64,000 nucleotides of DNA from Flavobacterium psychraerolatum (lineage in GTDB: Bacteria > Bacteroidota > Bacteroidia > Flavobacteriales > Flavobacteriaceae), in contig NZ_JAOQMX010000001.1 of the NCBI RefSeq assembly GCF_025960985.1, positions 124,001-188,000 of the forward strand, written 5' to 3'. Made by a program: the position numbers and the translations under genes. The notes under the pieces were generated by a model that had not been told where the DNA came from, searched no databases, and worked only from the letters and a program-made list of their open reading frames with translations. Positions 54,318 through 61,760 of this stretch are shown piece after piece (the stretch's first letter is position 1; every line of letters begins with the position of its first letter).

Positions 54318-55862
54318 TTATTCGTTTATAGCATTTCCACTTTTGTCATAGAAATGATATTCTAGATACGTGTAAGCGTCACGTGGTATGATTTTCACCC
54401 ATTTCTTATGTTCAAAAAACCATTTTGAACGTAATGATGGAAAACCTTTACTGAGGTATGCAGCCACAAACGGATGAGCATTTAACACAACATTATTGTG
54501 GATTTTTAATATTCTATCTAAGTCAGATTTAATTCTATCGATGATTAAAATTGGTGCTTCAATTTCACCGTTCACATCGTTTGGATCTTCTTCTCTAGTT
54601 TTTATATTTACTTCTGGTCTTACCCTTTGTCTTGTAATTTGGACTAGTCCGAATTTACTAGGGGGTAAAATTTTGTGCTTTGCTTTATCATCATTCATTT
54701 CTTCTCTAAGGAAGTCGAATAATATTTTACGATTTTCTGGATTTGACATATCGATAAAATCAATAACAATAATCCCACCCATATCACGCAGACGTAATTG
54801 TCTAGCGATTTCGCCGGCAGCTATCATGTTTACTTCCATTGCAGTATCTTCCTGATTGGTAGCTTTATTAGAACGATTTCCACTATTTACGTCAATAACG
54901 TGAAGAGCTTCAGTATGTTCTATAATAAGATAAGCACCTTTACTCATGGAAACAGTTTTCCCAAAGGATGTTTTGATTTGTCTCTCTACATTGTACTTTT
55001 CAAAAATCGGAGTGTCTTTTGATTGATAAAACTTAACAATAGATTGTTTTGAAGGTGCAATTTCTTGCAAGTAATCTTTTGTTTGATTGTACAACTCTTC
55101 GTCATCAATTTGAATGCTACTAAAAGTATCATTAAAAACATCTCTTAATATTGAAGAAGCTCTATTGAGTTCTCCTAATACCTTAGATGGATGATGAGCT
55201 GTTGGTAATTTTTTACACATTGCAGTCCATCTGTCTAGCAGGTTCTGCAAATCTTTTTCTAATTCGGCTGTATTTTTGCCTTCGGCTACTGTACGAACAA
55301 TAACACCAAATCCTTTTGGCTTGATGGATTGCACAAGCTTTTTCAAACGGTCTTTTTCTTTTTTGTTTTCTATCTTTTGAGAAATAGAAACGCGATCAGA
55401 AAAAGGAACCAAAACAATAAATCTACCTGCCAGTGAAAGCTCAGCGCTTATTCTTGGTCCTTTGGTAGAAATAGGTTCTTTGACAACTTGCACTAAGATA
55501 GATTGATTGGCATTGATTACTGCTGTAATCGAGCCATCTTTTTCTATCTCTTTTTCAAACTGAAAGTTTTTTAGGGAGAAATCTTTTATTTTACCTGCGC
55601 TTACAAGTTTTATGAACTTCAGTTGGGAAGATAAATTAGGACCCAAATCGTGATAATGTAAAAAGGCATCTTTTTCATAGCCTACATTTACAAAAGCAGC
55701 ATTAAGACCAGCAACAGGTTTCCTTATTTTGGCAATAAATATATCACCAACTTGAAAGTTGCTTTTTTCTTCTTCTTTGTGTAATTCAATTAGTTTTCCA
55801 TCTTTTAATAAGGCAAAATCTACGAAATCAGAACTAGATCGAATGATTAATTCTTTATTCAT
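54318..55862 (-). CDS. rng: Ribonuclease E/G family protein
   Basis: A 514-residue endoribonuclease. It has an N-terminal RNase H-like part with an embedded S1 domain (about 35-125, GDIFIAKIRKPVAGLNAAFVNVG), the DNase-I-like catalytic part with aspartates in HVIDVNSGNRS and GGIIVIDFIDM, and the GLVQITRQRVRP segment. The CPxCxG zinc-link motif that normally follows this segment in RNase E/G is absent; instead there is an acidic stretch (TREEDPNDVNGEIEAPI). It processes rRNA and decays mRNA. It follows the HU/30-residue-protein genes on the same strand. Confidence 0.93.
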   Translation of the reverse strand: MNKELIIRSSSDFVDFALLKDGKLIELHKEEEKSNFQVGDIFIAKIRKPVAGLNAAFVNVGYEKDAFLHYHDLGPNLSSQLKFIKLVSAGKIKDFSLKNFQFEKEIEKDGSITAVINANQSILVQVVKEPISTKGPRISAELSLAGRFIVLVPFSDRVSISQKIENKKEKDRLKKLVQSIKPKGFGVIVRTVAEGKNTAELEKDLQNLLDRWTAMCKKLPTAHHPSKVLGELNRASSILRDVFNDTFSSIQIDDEELYNQTKDYLQEIAPSKQSIVKFYQSKDTPIFEKYNVERQIKTSFGKTVSMSKGAYLIIEHTEALHVIDVNSGNRSNKATNQEDTAMEVNMIAAGEIARQLRLRDMGGIIVIDFIDMSNPENRKILFDFLREEMNDDKAKHKILPPSKFGLVQITRQRVRPEVNIKTREEDPNDVNGEIEAPILIIDRIKSDLDRILKIHNNVVLNAHPFVAAYLSKGFPSLRSKWFFEHKKWVKIIPRDAYTYLEYHFYDKSGNAINE

Positions 55863-55885
55863 TTGTAAATTTTTATCCGTGAATG

Positions 55886-55952
55886 GGTTGTTGGTTATTG
55901 GTTGTGGGTTGCTAGATTAAATCCAACAACAATCAACTACCAACCATCAACT
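55886..55952. repeat. Imperfect GGTTGTTGG-type inverted repeat
   Basis: A G/T-rich arm (GGTTGTTGGTTATTGGTTG) faces an A/C-rich arm (CAACAACAATCAACTACC) around ATTAAAT. They are imperfect complements over about 30 bases, typical of the dispersed intergenic repeats of flavobacteria. Confidence 0.5.
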
Positions 55953-56011
55953 TCTCAAGGATGGATTAAACAATAATTTAAACAGGTTTTAACCCGAAGA
56001 AAATCAGCTAG

Positions 56012-56063
56012 CAGTCTTCAGTTGATAGCTATCAGTAAACTGAATACTAAAAACGGAAGACTG
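56012..56063. repeat. CAGTCTTC inverted repeat
   Basis: CAGTCTTC and GAAGACTG are perfect 8-base inverted arms about 36 bases apart. Inside them lies the short palindrome TGATAGCTATCA. It resembles the same class of dispersed intergenic repeat as the neighbouring element. Confidence 0.45.
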
Positions 56064-56100
56064 ATTACTAATTTTCAATTTCAATGAACTTTTAAAAAGA

Positions 56101-56125
56101 AAAAAGTAGTTATAAACTACTTTTT
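56101..56125 (-). terminator. Rho-independent terminator overlapping the 30-residue gene stop
   Basis: AAAAAGTAGTT pairs perfectly with AACTACTTTTT over a 3-base loop, followed by T on the minus strand. The TAG stop codon of the small basic protein lies inside the stem. Confidence 0.85.
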
Positions 56126-56209
56126 CTTCTTGTGACGGTTAGCTCTCGCTCTTTTTTTACGTTTGTGAGTTGCTACCTTATGTCTCTTTCTTTTTTTACC
56201 ACTTGGCAT
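56117..56209 (-). CDS. 30-residue strongly basic protein, probable ribosomal protein
   Basis: The ATG at 56209 opens a 30-residue frame (MPSGKKRKRHKVATHKRKKR, then ARANRHKKKK). More than half of it is K, R or H. Very similar short proteins are conserved in Bacteroidota and resemble the AURKAIP1/COX24-like small-subunit ribosomal proteins. It lies 28 bases after the HU gene on the same strand and ends inside its own terminator, which shows a defined transcript end. The exact ribosomal name is uncertain. Confidence 0.75.
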   Translation of the reverse strand: MPSGKKRKRHKVATHKRKKRARANRHKKKK

Positions 56210-56237
56210 AATCTTTTAGATTTTATGATTAATAATA

Positions 56238-56528
56238 TTATTTTGCTTCGTTATTTGTTTTTACTCCTTCTACAAAAACTTTTGCAGGTTTGAAAGCTGG
56301 AATGTTGTGTGCAGGGATTTTGATTGTAGTGTTTTTAGAAATATTTCTTCCTGTTTTTTCTGCTCTAGTTTTAACAATAAAACTTCCAAAACCTCTTAAA
56401 TAAACGTTATCACCAGTTTCTAAAGAGTTTTTAACCTCTTCCATAAAAGTTTCAACTGTTGCTTGAACATCTCCTTTTTCAAGCCCTAGTTTTTCTGAAA
56501 TTTTTGCTACGATATCTGCTTTCGTCAT
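56238..56528 (-). CDS. HU family DNA-binding protein
   Basis: A 96-residue HU/IHF protein. It has MTKADIVAKISEKLGLEKGDVQATVETFMEE at the start (in pieces), the VYLRGFGSFIVKTRAEKTGRNISKN beta arm with GFGSF and the arm-tip proline region (IPAHNIPAFKPAK). It bends and packages DNA as a dimer. It has its own promoter facing away from mutY and precedes the small basic protein. Confidence 0.96.
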   Translation of the reverse strand: MTKADIVAKISEKLGLEKGDVQATVETFMEEVKNSLETGDNVYLRGFGSFIVKTRAEKTGRNISKNTTIKIPAHNIPAFKPAKVFVEGVKTNNEAK

Positions 56529-56572
56529 TATCTTTCCTATTTATTATTTTGTAATAATTTTTTTTGAGTGTG

Positions 56573-56580
56573 CAAATATA
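56573..56580 (-). promoter_or_regulatory. -7 promoter element of the HU gene
   Basis: Reads TATATTTG on the minus strand, an exact TAnnTTTG match, 45 bases before the ATG. A TTG lies 21 bases upstream of it (56602-56604), which is within the accepted spacing. Confidence 0.55.
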
Positions 56581-56637
56581 GGAATTTAAAATACAATATA
56601 TCAAGCTAATTCATTAAATTTTAATCATATAAACTTT

Positions 56638-56645
56638 TACTTTTG
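56638..56645 (+). promoter_or_regulatory. -7 promoter element of mutY
   Basis: Reads TACTTTTG, an exact TAnnTTTG match, 17 bases before the mutY ATG. Confidence 0.55.
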
Positions 56646-56662
56646 TTTACAAATATTTTACA

Positions 56663-57697
56663 ATGACTTTTCATAAAACACTAATTACTTGGTATTTACA
56701 AAATAAACGCGATTTACCATGGCGTAATACAACCAATCCGTACCATATTTGGCTGTCTGAAATCATGTTACAACAGACCCGAGTAGCACAAGGAACGCCT
56801 TATTTTTCCTCCTTTACAACAAATTTTCCAACTATTTTTGACTTAGCAAATGCAGATGAAGAGCAAGTTTTAAAATTGTGGCAGGGCCTTGGCTATTATT
56901 CTCGTGCTCGAAATTTACACAAAACGGCACAATATATAGCTTTTGAATTAAACGGGCAATTCCCAAGCAATTATAATGACTTATTAAAACTAAAAGGAGT
57001 TGGTGAATATACCGCTGCCGCTATCGCCTCTTTCTCTTACAACGAGGTTGTCCCCGTAGTGGACGGAAATGTTTTCCGGGTTTTAGCACGCTATTTTGAC
57101 ATTGATTCTGATATTTCGCAAGCAGCTACTAAAAAAGAATTTACCGCACTCGCCACTGAACTCATACCTGATGATAATCCTGCAATCTTCAATCAAGCTA
57201 TAATGGAATTTGGTGCCCTACAATGTACACCAAAAAGCCCTAATTGTTCAATTTGTGTATTCAATAATGGCTGCCTTGCACTCCAAAATAAAAAAGTAGA
57301 TAGCTTACCTGTAAAATTAAAAAAAACAAAGATACGAAACCGCTACTTCAATTACATTATAGTGGAGGACGAGCAACATCATACTTTAATACAAAAAAGA
57401 ATTCAAAAAGGAATTTGGCACAACTTATATGAATTTCCATTAATAGAAACTGAAAAAGAGGAAAATTATGACTTTGTTTCAAAAGCGATAATTAAGAAAC
57501 TATATGCCCTAAACGACATCATAAGCCTATATGAGTACGACCACAAAAGGGTCATACATAAATTATCACACCAACATTTAAATATTAAATTCTGGAAAGT
57601 TGAAATAAAAGGGAAGCTACCAAACGGGATAAACCAAACGACTTTAAAAACCTTTCCTTTCCCGATAGTCCTTCACAATTTCATAGAGGGAATTTAA
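56663..57697 (+). CDS. mutY: A/G-specific adenine glycosylase MutY
   Basis: A 344-residue DNA repair enzyme that removes adenine opposite 8-oxoguanine. It has the catalytic glutamate region SEIMLQQTRV, the helix-hairpin-helix LKGVGEYTAAAIASF, the aspartate in VVDGNVFRVLARY, the [4Fe-4S] set C-x6-C-x2-C-x5-C in CTPKSPNCSICVFNNGC, and a C-terminal NUDIX-like domain (about 230-344) that recognises 8-oxoG. It is the first gene of the mutY-ssb-gldE-gldD block. Confidence 0.97.
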   Translation: MTFHKTLITWYLQNKRDLPWRNTTNPYHIWLSEIMLQQTRVAQGTPYFSSFTTNFPTIFDLANADEEQVLKLWQGLGYYSRARNLHKTAQYIAFELNGQFPSNYNDLLKLKGVGEYTAAAIASFSYNEVVPVVDGNVFRVLARYFDIDSDISQAATKKEFTALATELIPDDNPAIFNQAIMEFGALQCTPKSPNCSICVFNNGCLALQNKKVDSLPVKLKKTKIRNRYFNYIIVEDEQHHTLIQKRIQKGIWHNLYEFPLIETEKEENYDFVSKAIIKKLYALNDIISLYEYDHKRVIHKLSHQHLNIKFWKVEIKGKLPNGINQTTLKTFPFPIVLHNFIEGI

Positions 57698-57705
57698 AAA
57701 AAATG

Positions 57706-57713
57706 TATCTTTG
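57706..57713 (+). promoter_or_regulatory. -7 promoter element of ssb
   Basis: Reads TATCTTTG, an exact TAnnTTTG match, in the 37-base gap between mutY and ssb, 21 bases before the ssb ATG. Confidence 0.5.
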
Positions 57714-57734
57714 AGTTTAATACAGTAAAAGATA

Positions 57735-58178
57735 ATGAACGGGACATTAAACAAAGTGATGCTTATTGGTTTTCTTGGAGAAGATATTAAGATGCACTAT
57801 TTTGACGGAGGAAATTGTATTGGAAGATTTTCGCTGGCTACCAATGAGGTATATATCAACAAAACCACCAATGAAAAGATCACTTCGACAGAGTGGCATA
57901 ATTTAGTAGTTCGAAACAAAGCTGCCGAAATTTGCGAAAAATATTTAACCAAAGGAGATAAAATCTATATTGAAGGCAGAATTAAATCGCGTCAGTGGCA
58001 AACTGAAGACGGCTCAACCAAGCATACCACAGAGATTCAGGTCACAGAATTCACTTTTTTGAACACTAAAAAAGAGAGTGAAAACAACAAACAAAATTCT
58101 CCAACTGAATCCGCAAAAAACACTAACTTTGACGCTCAAAATAATAACGACTTACCTATAAATGATTTGCCGTTTTAA
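57735..58178 (+). CDS. ssb: Single-stranded DNA-binding protein
   Basis: A 147-residue SSB. The OB-fold (about 1-108) opens with MNGTLNKVMLIGFLGEDI and contains TEWHNLVVRNKAAEICEKYL and GDKIYIEGRIKSR. A disordered Asn/Ser-rich linker follows, ending in the acidic tip NDLPINDLPF that recruits partner proteins. It acts as a tetramer in replication and repair. It lies between mutY and gldE. Confidence 0.96.
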   Translation: MNGTLNKVMLIGFLGEDIKMHYFDGGNCIGRFSLATNEVYINKTTNEKITSTEWHNLVVRNKAAEICEKYLTKGDKIYIEGRIKSRQWQTEDGSTKHTTEIQVTEFTFLNTKKESENNKQNSPTESAKNTNFDAQNNNDLPINDLPF

Positions 58179-58201
58179 TTGTCTAACTAATTCTTTGTAA
58201 T

Positions 58202-59497
58202 TTGGACCCAGAGCCCAGTTTAAATTTCGCATATACAATAGACACAGATCTATTATTAGGTTCCATTGCATTACTTGCACTACTATTTTGTTCGGCAGTA
58301 GTTTCTGGAGCAGAAGTTGCCTTATTTTCGCTTTCACAAAAAGACATCGACGACTCATTACAAGATGACCAGTCCAAAGGAAAAATCCTAGCTGACCTGT
58401 TAACACGTCCAAAAAAATTATTAGCTACTCTTTTAGTAGCTAATAATTTCATAAATATTGGTATCGTTATCCTTTTCTCATTTATTGGAGGGGATTTATT
58501 TTCAAACATACACTCGCCTGTAATCAAATTCATGCTTGAAGTGATTGTCGTTACCTTCTTACTACTTTTATTTGGAGAAGTACTCCCAAAAGTGTACGCA
58601 AGTAGAAACAATATAAAGTTTGCCAAATTTGTAGCATTACCCATTATTATTTTAGAAAAAATACTTTCTCCAATAAGTCTCCCTATGCGTAGCGCAACCG
58701 TTTTTTTACACAATAAATTAGGGAAACAAAAAACTAGCTTTACCGTAGATCAGCTTTCACAAGCATTAGAACTAACCTCCTCCGATGACACTTCATCAGA
58801 AGAACAAAAAATACTAGAAGGAATTGTTTCTTTTGGAAACACAGACACCAAACAAGTCATGAGTCCACGTATTGATGTATTCGCACTTGAAATATCAGAA
58901 ACCTTTGATGAGATATGCCCGAAAATTATCGAAAAAGGGTACTCTAGAATTCCCGTATACCGCGATAACATTGACCAGATCGAAGGTATATTATTTGTTA
59001 AAGATCTATTACCTTATATAAATAAAAAAGAATTCAACTGGGCCTCACTTATCAGAGAACCTTTTTTCGTCCCTGAAAACAAAAAACTAGACAATTTACT
59101 CAAAGATTTCCAAAACATGAAAAACCACTTAGCAGTAGTAGTAGATGAATATGGTGGAACATCAGGCTTGGTTTCCCTTGAAGATGTTATTGAGGAAATA
59201 GTTGGCGATATCAGTGATGAATTTGACGATGAAGATGTTAATTATTCTCAGCTTGATGATAAAAACTATATTTTTGAAGGTAAAATTAATTTAAAAGACT
59301 TTTATCGAATAGTTGAAGTTAACGAAGACTTGTTTGAATCAAAAAAAGGAGAAGCAGAAACCTTAGCTGGATTTTTACTCGAAATTGTTGGAAATTTCCC
59401 AAAAAAAGGGCAAAAAATAATTTTTGAAAACTGCTTATTCAAAGTAGAAACCGTTGACAACAAACGAATCAAACAAATAAAAACTACAATAGACTAG
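58202..59497 (+). CDS. gldE: Gliding motility protein GldE (CNNM/CorC-type membrane protein)
   Basis: A 431-residue protein. An N-terminal DUF21/CNNM membrane domain (about 15-160, FCSAVVSGAEVALFSLSQKDID and LLFGEVLPKVYASRN) is followed by a CBS pair (about 200-320) and a CorC/HlyC C-terminal domain (about 340-425). GldE overlaps in function with GldD and supports stability of the gliding/type IX machinery. The start is a TTG: the frame is closed by a stop just upstream, and no ATG fits before the conserved DPEPS. It lies 23 bases after ssb. Confidence 0.95.
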   Translation: MDPEPSLNFAYTIDTDLLLGSIALLALLFCSAVVSGAEVALFSLSQKDIDDSLQDDQSKGKILADLLTRPKKLLATLLVANNFINIGIVILFSFIGGDLFSNIHSPVIKFMLEVIVVTFLLLLFGEVLPKVYASRNNIKFAKFVALPIIILEKILSPISLPMRSATVFLHNKLGKQKTSFTVDQLSQALELTSSDDTSSEEQKILEGIVSFGNTDTKQVMSPRIDVFALEISETFDEICPKIIEKGYSRIPVYRDNIDQIEGILFVKDLLPYINKKEFNWASLIREPFFVPENKKLDNLLKDFQNMKNHLAVVVDEYGGTSGLVSLEDVIEEIVGDISDEFDDEDVNYSQLDDKNYIFEGKINLKDFYRIVEVNEDLFESKKGEAETLAGFLLEIVGNFPKKGQKIIFENCLFKVETVDNKRIKQIKTTID

Positions 59498-59502
59498 CCG
59501 TT

Positions 59503-59608
59503 TAAAAAAAAAAAAAAACAGCTATTACATCATACACTTTAGACTAAAATCGATCAAATTAGCGTTTCATAGTGAAACCAGGAGAATCAATAGGTATTAA
59601 AAAATATT
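59503..59608 (+). other. Short gldE-gldD gap with A15 run and hairpin
   Basis: The gap after gldE contains a run of 15 A and the small hairpin GTTTCA-TAG-TGAAAC. No promoter element was seen, so gldD is probably expressed by readthrough from gldE. The A-run is slippage-prone. Confidence 0.5.
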
Positions 59609-60172
59609 ATGCTACAAAAAAAGATTGCTTTTCTAATTCCGTTCTTTGCACTCACCTTATTTGTAAGCTGTAAGGACAATATTTTACCTAAACCATCTAG
59701 CTATTTGAGACTAGATTATCCCGAAGCTAAATATGCCGCTTTTGCAAATAATTGCCCTTATTCGTTTGACATCAATGAAAAAGCAGTTATTACAGCAGAT
59801 AAAGATTGTGGCTTTAGCATTACCTACCCAAAAATGAAAGCAACCATTTACCTTACCTATAAACCCGTAACTGGCAACATCAATAATCTGCTGCGTGACG
59901 CACAAAAACTAACTTACGAACATGTAATAAAAGCAGATGATATACTAGAGCAACCTTATTTAAATCCTGACCAAAAAGTTTATGGGATGTTTTATCAAGT
60001 AAACGGAAATGCCGCGACCAACTCTCAGTTTTATGCTACTGATAGCATAAAACATTTCATCACGGGATCGGTATATTTTTATGCAAAACCAAATTTTGAC
60101 TCAATTATGCCTGCAGCCAGCTATATCAAAAATGATATGCAAAGACTTATGGAAACATTAAAATGGAAGTGA
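59609..60172 (+). CDS. gldD: Gliding motility lipoprotein GldD
   Basis: A 187-residue lipoprotein with lipobox (ALTLFVSC, Cys21) and the characteristic PKPSSYLRLDYPEAKY segment, NCPYSFD, TYPKMKATIYLTYKPV and the SPVYFYAKPN-like end (GSVYFYAKPNFDSI). GldD is required for gliding and type IX secretion in flavobacteria. It follows gldE as in other members of the family and is closed by a very strong bidirectional terminator. Confidence 0.96.
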   Translation: MLQKKIAFLIPFFALTLFVSCKDNILPKPSSYLRLDYPEAKYAAFANNCPYSFDINEKAVITADKDCGFSITYPKMKATIYLTYKPVTGNINNLLRDAQKLTYEHVIKADDILEQPYLNPDQKVYGMFYQVNGNAATNSQFYATDSIKHFITGSVYFYAKPNFDSIMPAASYIKNDMQRLMETLKWK

Positions 60173-60180
60173 TTTTTTTT

Positions 60181-60233
60181 AAACACAAAAAAAACCATTA
60201 AGAAATAATTTCTTAATGGTTTTTTTTGTGTTT
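60181..60233. terminator. Bidirectional Rho-independent terminator between gldD and the HMA gene
   Basis: A perfect 26-bp inverted repeat with a 1-base centre (A8 CCATTAAGAAAT and ATTTCTTAATGG T8 inside). It has A-run and T-run on both sides and serves the convergent gldD and HMA genes. Confidence 0.93.
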
Positions 60234-60249
60234 AAAAGTCTAAAAGAAA

Positions 60250-60630
60250 CTATTTAAAATTGGACACTTTATATGTAACTCCATCTCCTTCTGCCTGTAC
60301 AGTTTTTATTAGAGATTCTTTATTTTGAATGGTTTTATCAAAAGATACAGAGGCAATTTTTTTATCAAAATCAACTTCTGCTGCTTGAACACCATCCAAC
60401 TTTGTAAGATCATCTTGAATCGCTTTCGCACAACCCATGGCACAAACCATACCGTCTATTTTAAAAGTTGCAGTTTGCAAATTTTCAGCAGCTATTTCTT
60501 TCTTTATCATTGGAGCTTCAGCGTGTGCATTTTGAGGGATTATTTTCTCTGCAACTTCAGTATCTTTTTTACAGCTTGTAAAAACAACTCCTGCAATAAC
60601 CAATAAAGCAATTGATTTTATAATTTTCAT
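60250..60630 (-). CDS. Periplasmic lipoprotein with heavy-metal-associated domain
   Basis: A 126-residue protein with lipobox (VIAGVVFTSC, Cys20), a short linker and an HMA fold (about 54-122). The metal motif reads GMVCAMGCAKAI, that is C-x3-C instead of the usual C-x2-C, a variant seen in Bacteroidota HMA proteins. It probably binds copper or a similar ion outside the cytoplasm. A TAATTTTG promoter element lies 28 bases upstream of the ATG. It is a single gene convergent with gldD. Confidence 0.85.
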   Translation of the reverse strand: MKIIKSIALLVIAGVVFTSCKKDTEVAEKIIPQNAHAEAPMIKKEIAAENLQTATFKIDGMVCAMGCAKAIQDDLTKLDGVQAAEVDFDKKIASVSFDKTIQNKESLIKTVQAEGDGVTYKVSNFK

Positions 60631-60657
60631 ATGATATAATTGTTTAAAAAATAATTA

Positions 60658-60665
60658 CAAAATTA
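60658..60665 (-). promoter_or_regulatory. -7 promoter element of the HMA lipoprotein gene
   Basis: Reads TAATTTTG on the minus strand, an exact TAnnTTTG match. Confidence 0.45.
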
Positions 60666-60726
60666 CTCAAATTAGCATCGATAATTCATAAAATAATTAC
60701 AATTTTGGGTTAAATTAAAAAATACA

Positions 60727-61599
60727 ATGGAATCAAAGCAAATAAAATGGGGCTATCTAACAGTTTTAGCGCTTATATGGGGTAGTTCTTTTATACTCAT
60801 CAAACGCGGTCTTATTGGCTTAACTGCTCTTCAGGTGGGATCTTTACGAATTATATTTGCTTCACTATTTCTACTAATTATAGGATTTAAAGCTGTATTC
60901 AAAATCCCTCGCAACAAATGGAAGTACCTAGCTCTTACCGCAGTCTGTGGCACTTTCTTGCCTGCTTTCCTTTTTGCGATTTCACAAACAGAACTCGATA
61001 GCGGAATCACTGCCATTTTAAATTCACTTACCCCATTAAATACGTTAATTATTGGCGCGATTGCCTTCAAGGTTGGCTTTCAAAAACGCCAACTTTGGGG
61101 TGTATTTATAGGGTTAGCAGGCAGTTTACTTCTCGTACTCAACGGCGCCATGAACCACCCAGAACAAAACTATTATTACGCACTCCTTATCATTATTGCA
61201 TCGATTTGTTACGCTATAAATGTAAATCTCATCAAACATTATTTATCAGACATAAGTCCCTTAAGCATTACTACTGGTAACTTTGCCATACTATTTGTAC
61301 CCGCAGTCCTTATTCTCTATTTTACTGGTTTTACTGAAACCATGCAAATAGAAAAAGTACAGACATCCATTTTTTACATCCTTATATTAGGTGTATTAGG
61401 TACCGGAATCGCTAACATTCTATTCTTTAAACTTATACAAATTGCTTCTCCAGTATTTGCATCTTCTGTAACTTATCTTATACCATTGATTGCCTTCTTT
61501 TGGGGAATATTAGACAACGAAACCCTTACTCCCATACAATTTTTCGGTGCTTTTGTCATTCTGATTGGAGTTTATTTATCTGCTAGAAGACAGGATTAA
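60727..61599 (+). CDS. EamA/DMT family transporter
   Basis: A 290-residue protein with ten predicted membrane helices in two EamA repeats (about 8-138 and 148-286). The repeat pattern is clear: LTVLALIWGSSFILIKRGL and AILNSLTPLNTLIIGA in the first, and YVTYLIPLIAFFWGILDNE-like (SVTYLIPLIAFFWG) in the second. These are drug/metabolite transporters, usually exporters of amino acids or small metabolites. The substrate is unknown. It is divergent from the HMA gene. Confidence 0.92.
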   Translation: MESKQIKWGYLTVLALIWGSSFILIKRGLIGLTALQVGSLRIIFASLFLLIIGFKAVFKIPRNKWKYLALTAVCGTFLPAFLFAISQTELDSGITAILNSLTPLNTLIIGAIAFKVGFQKRQLWGVFIGLAGSLLLVLNGAMNHPEQNYYYALLIIIASICYAINVNLIKHYLSDISPLSITTGNFAILFVPAVLILYFTGFTETMQIEKVQTSIFYILILGVLGTGIANILFFKLIQIASPVFASSVTYLIPLIAFFWGILDNETLTPIQFFGAFVILIGVYLSARRQD

Positions 61600-61605
61600 A
61601 AAATA

Positions 61606-61665
61606 AAAACCATTCCAGAACAAATTCATTTGCTATAAACAATGAATACGTTCTAGAATGGTTTT
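61606..61665. terminator. Long hairpin between the EamA and M16 genes
   Basis: AAAACCATTCCAGAAC and GTTCTAGAATGGTTTT are inverted arms with an inner ATTCATT/AATGAAT stem. The one non-identical pair is a G-U wobble only on the minus strand, so it best fits as the terminator of the M16 gene, though it may act both ways. Confidence 0.75.
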
Positions 61666-61760
61666 ACATTAGTCTCCACCAATACAACAAGAAACTACTA
61701 TATTAATGTAGGAATCTCTTATCCGCATTTAAGCTTATAATACTAGTCTTGTTAAAAAAA

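Noticed and set aside
54245..54331. 28-residue plus-strand frame MGLFKFHSNN after the ATT microsatellite
   Set aside because: It runs through the RNase G terminator and into its coding end, with no promoter.
58183..58713. 176-residue minus-strand frame opposite gldE
   Set aside because: It lies antisense inside gldE, whose domains are clear; the frame is a shadow of the codon pattern.
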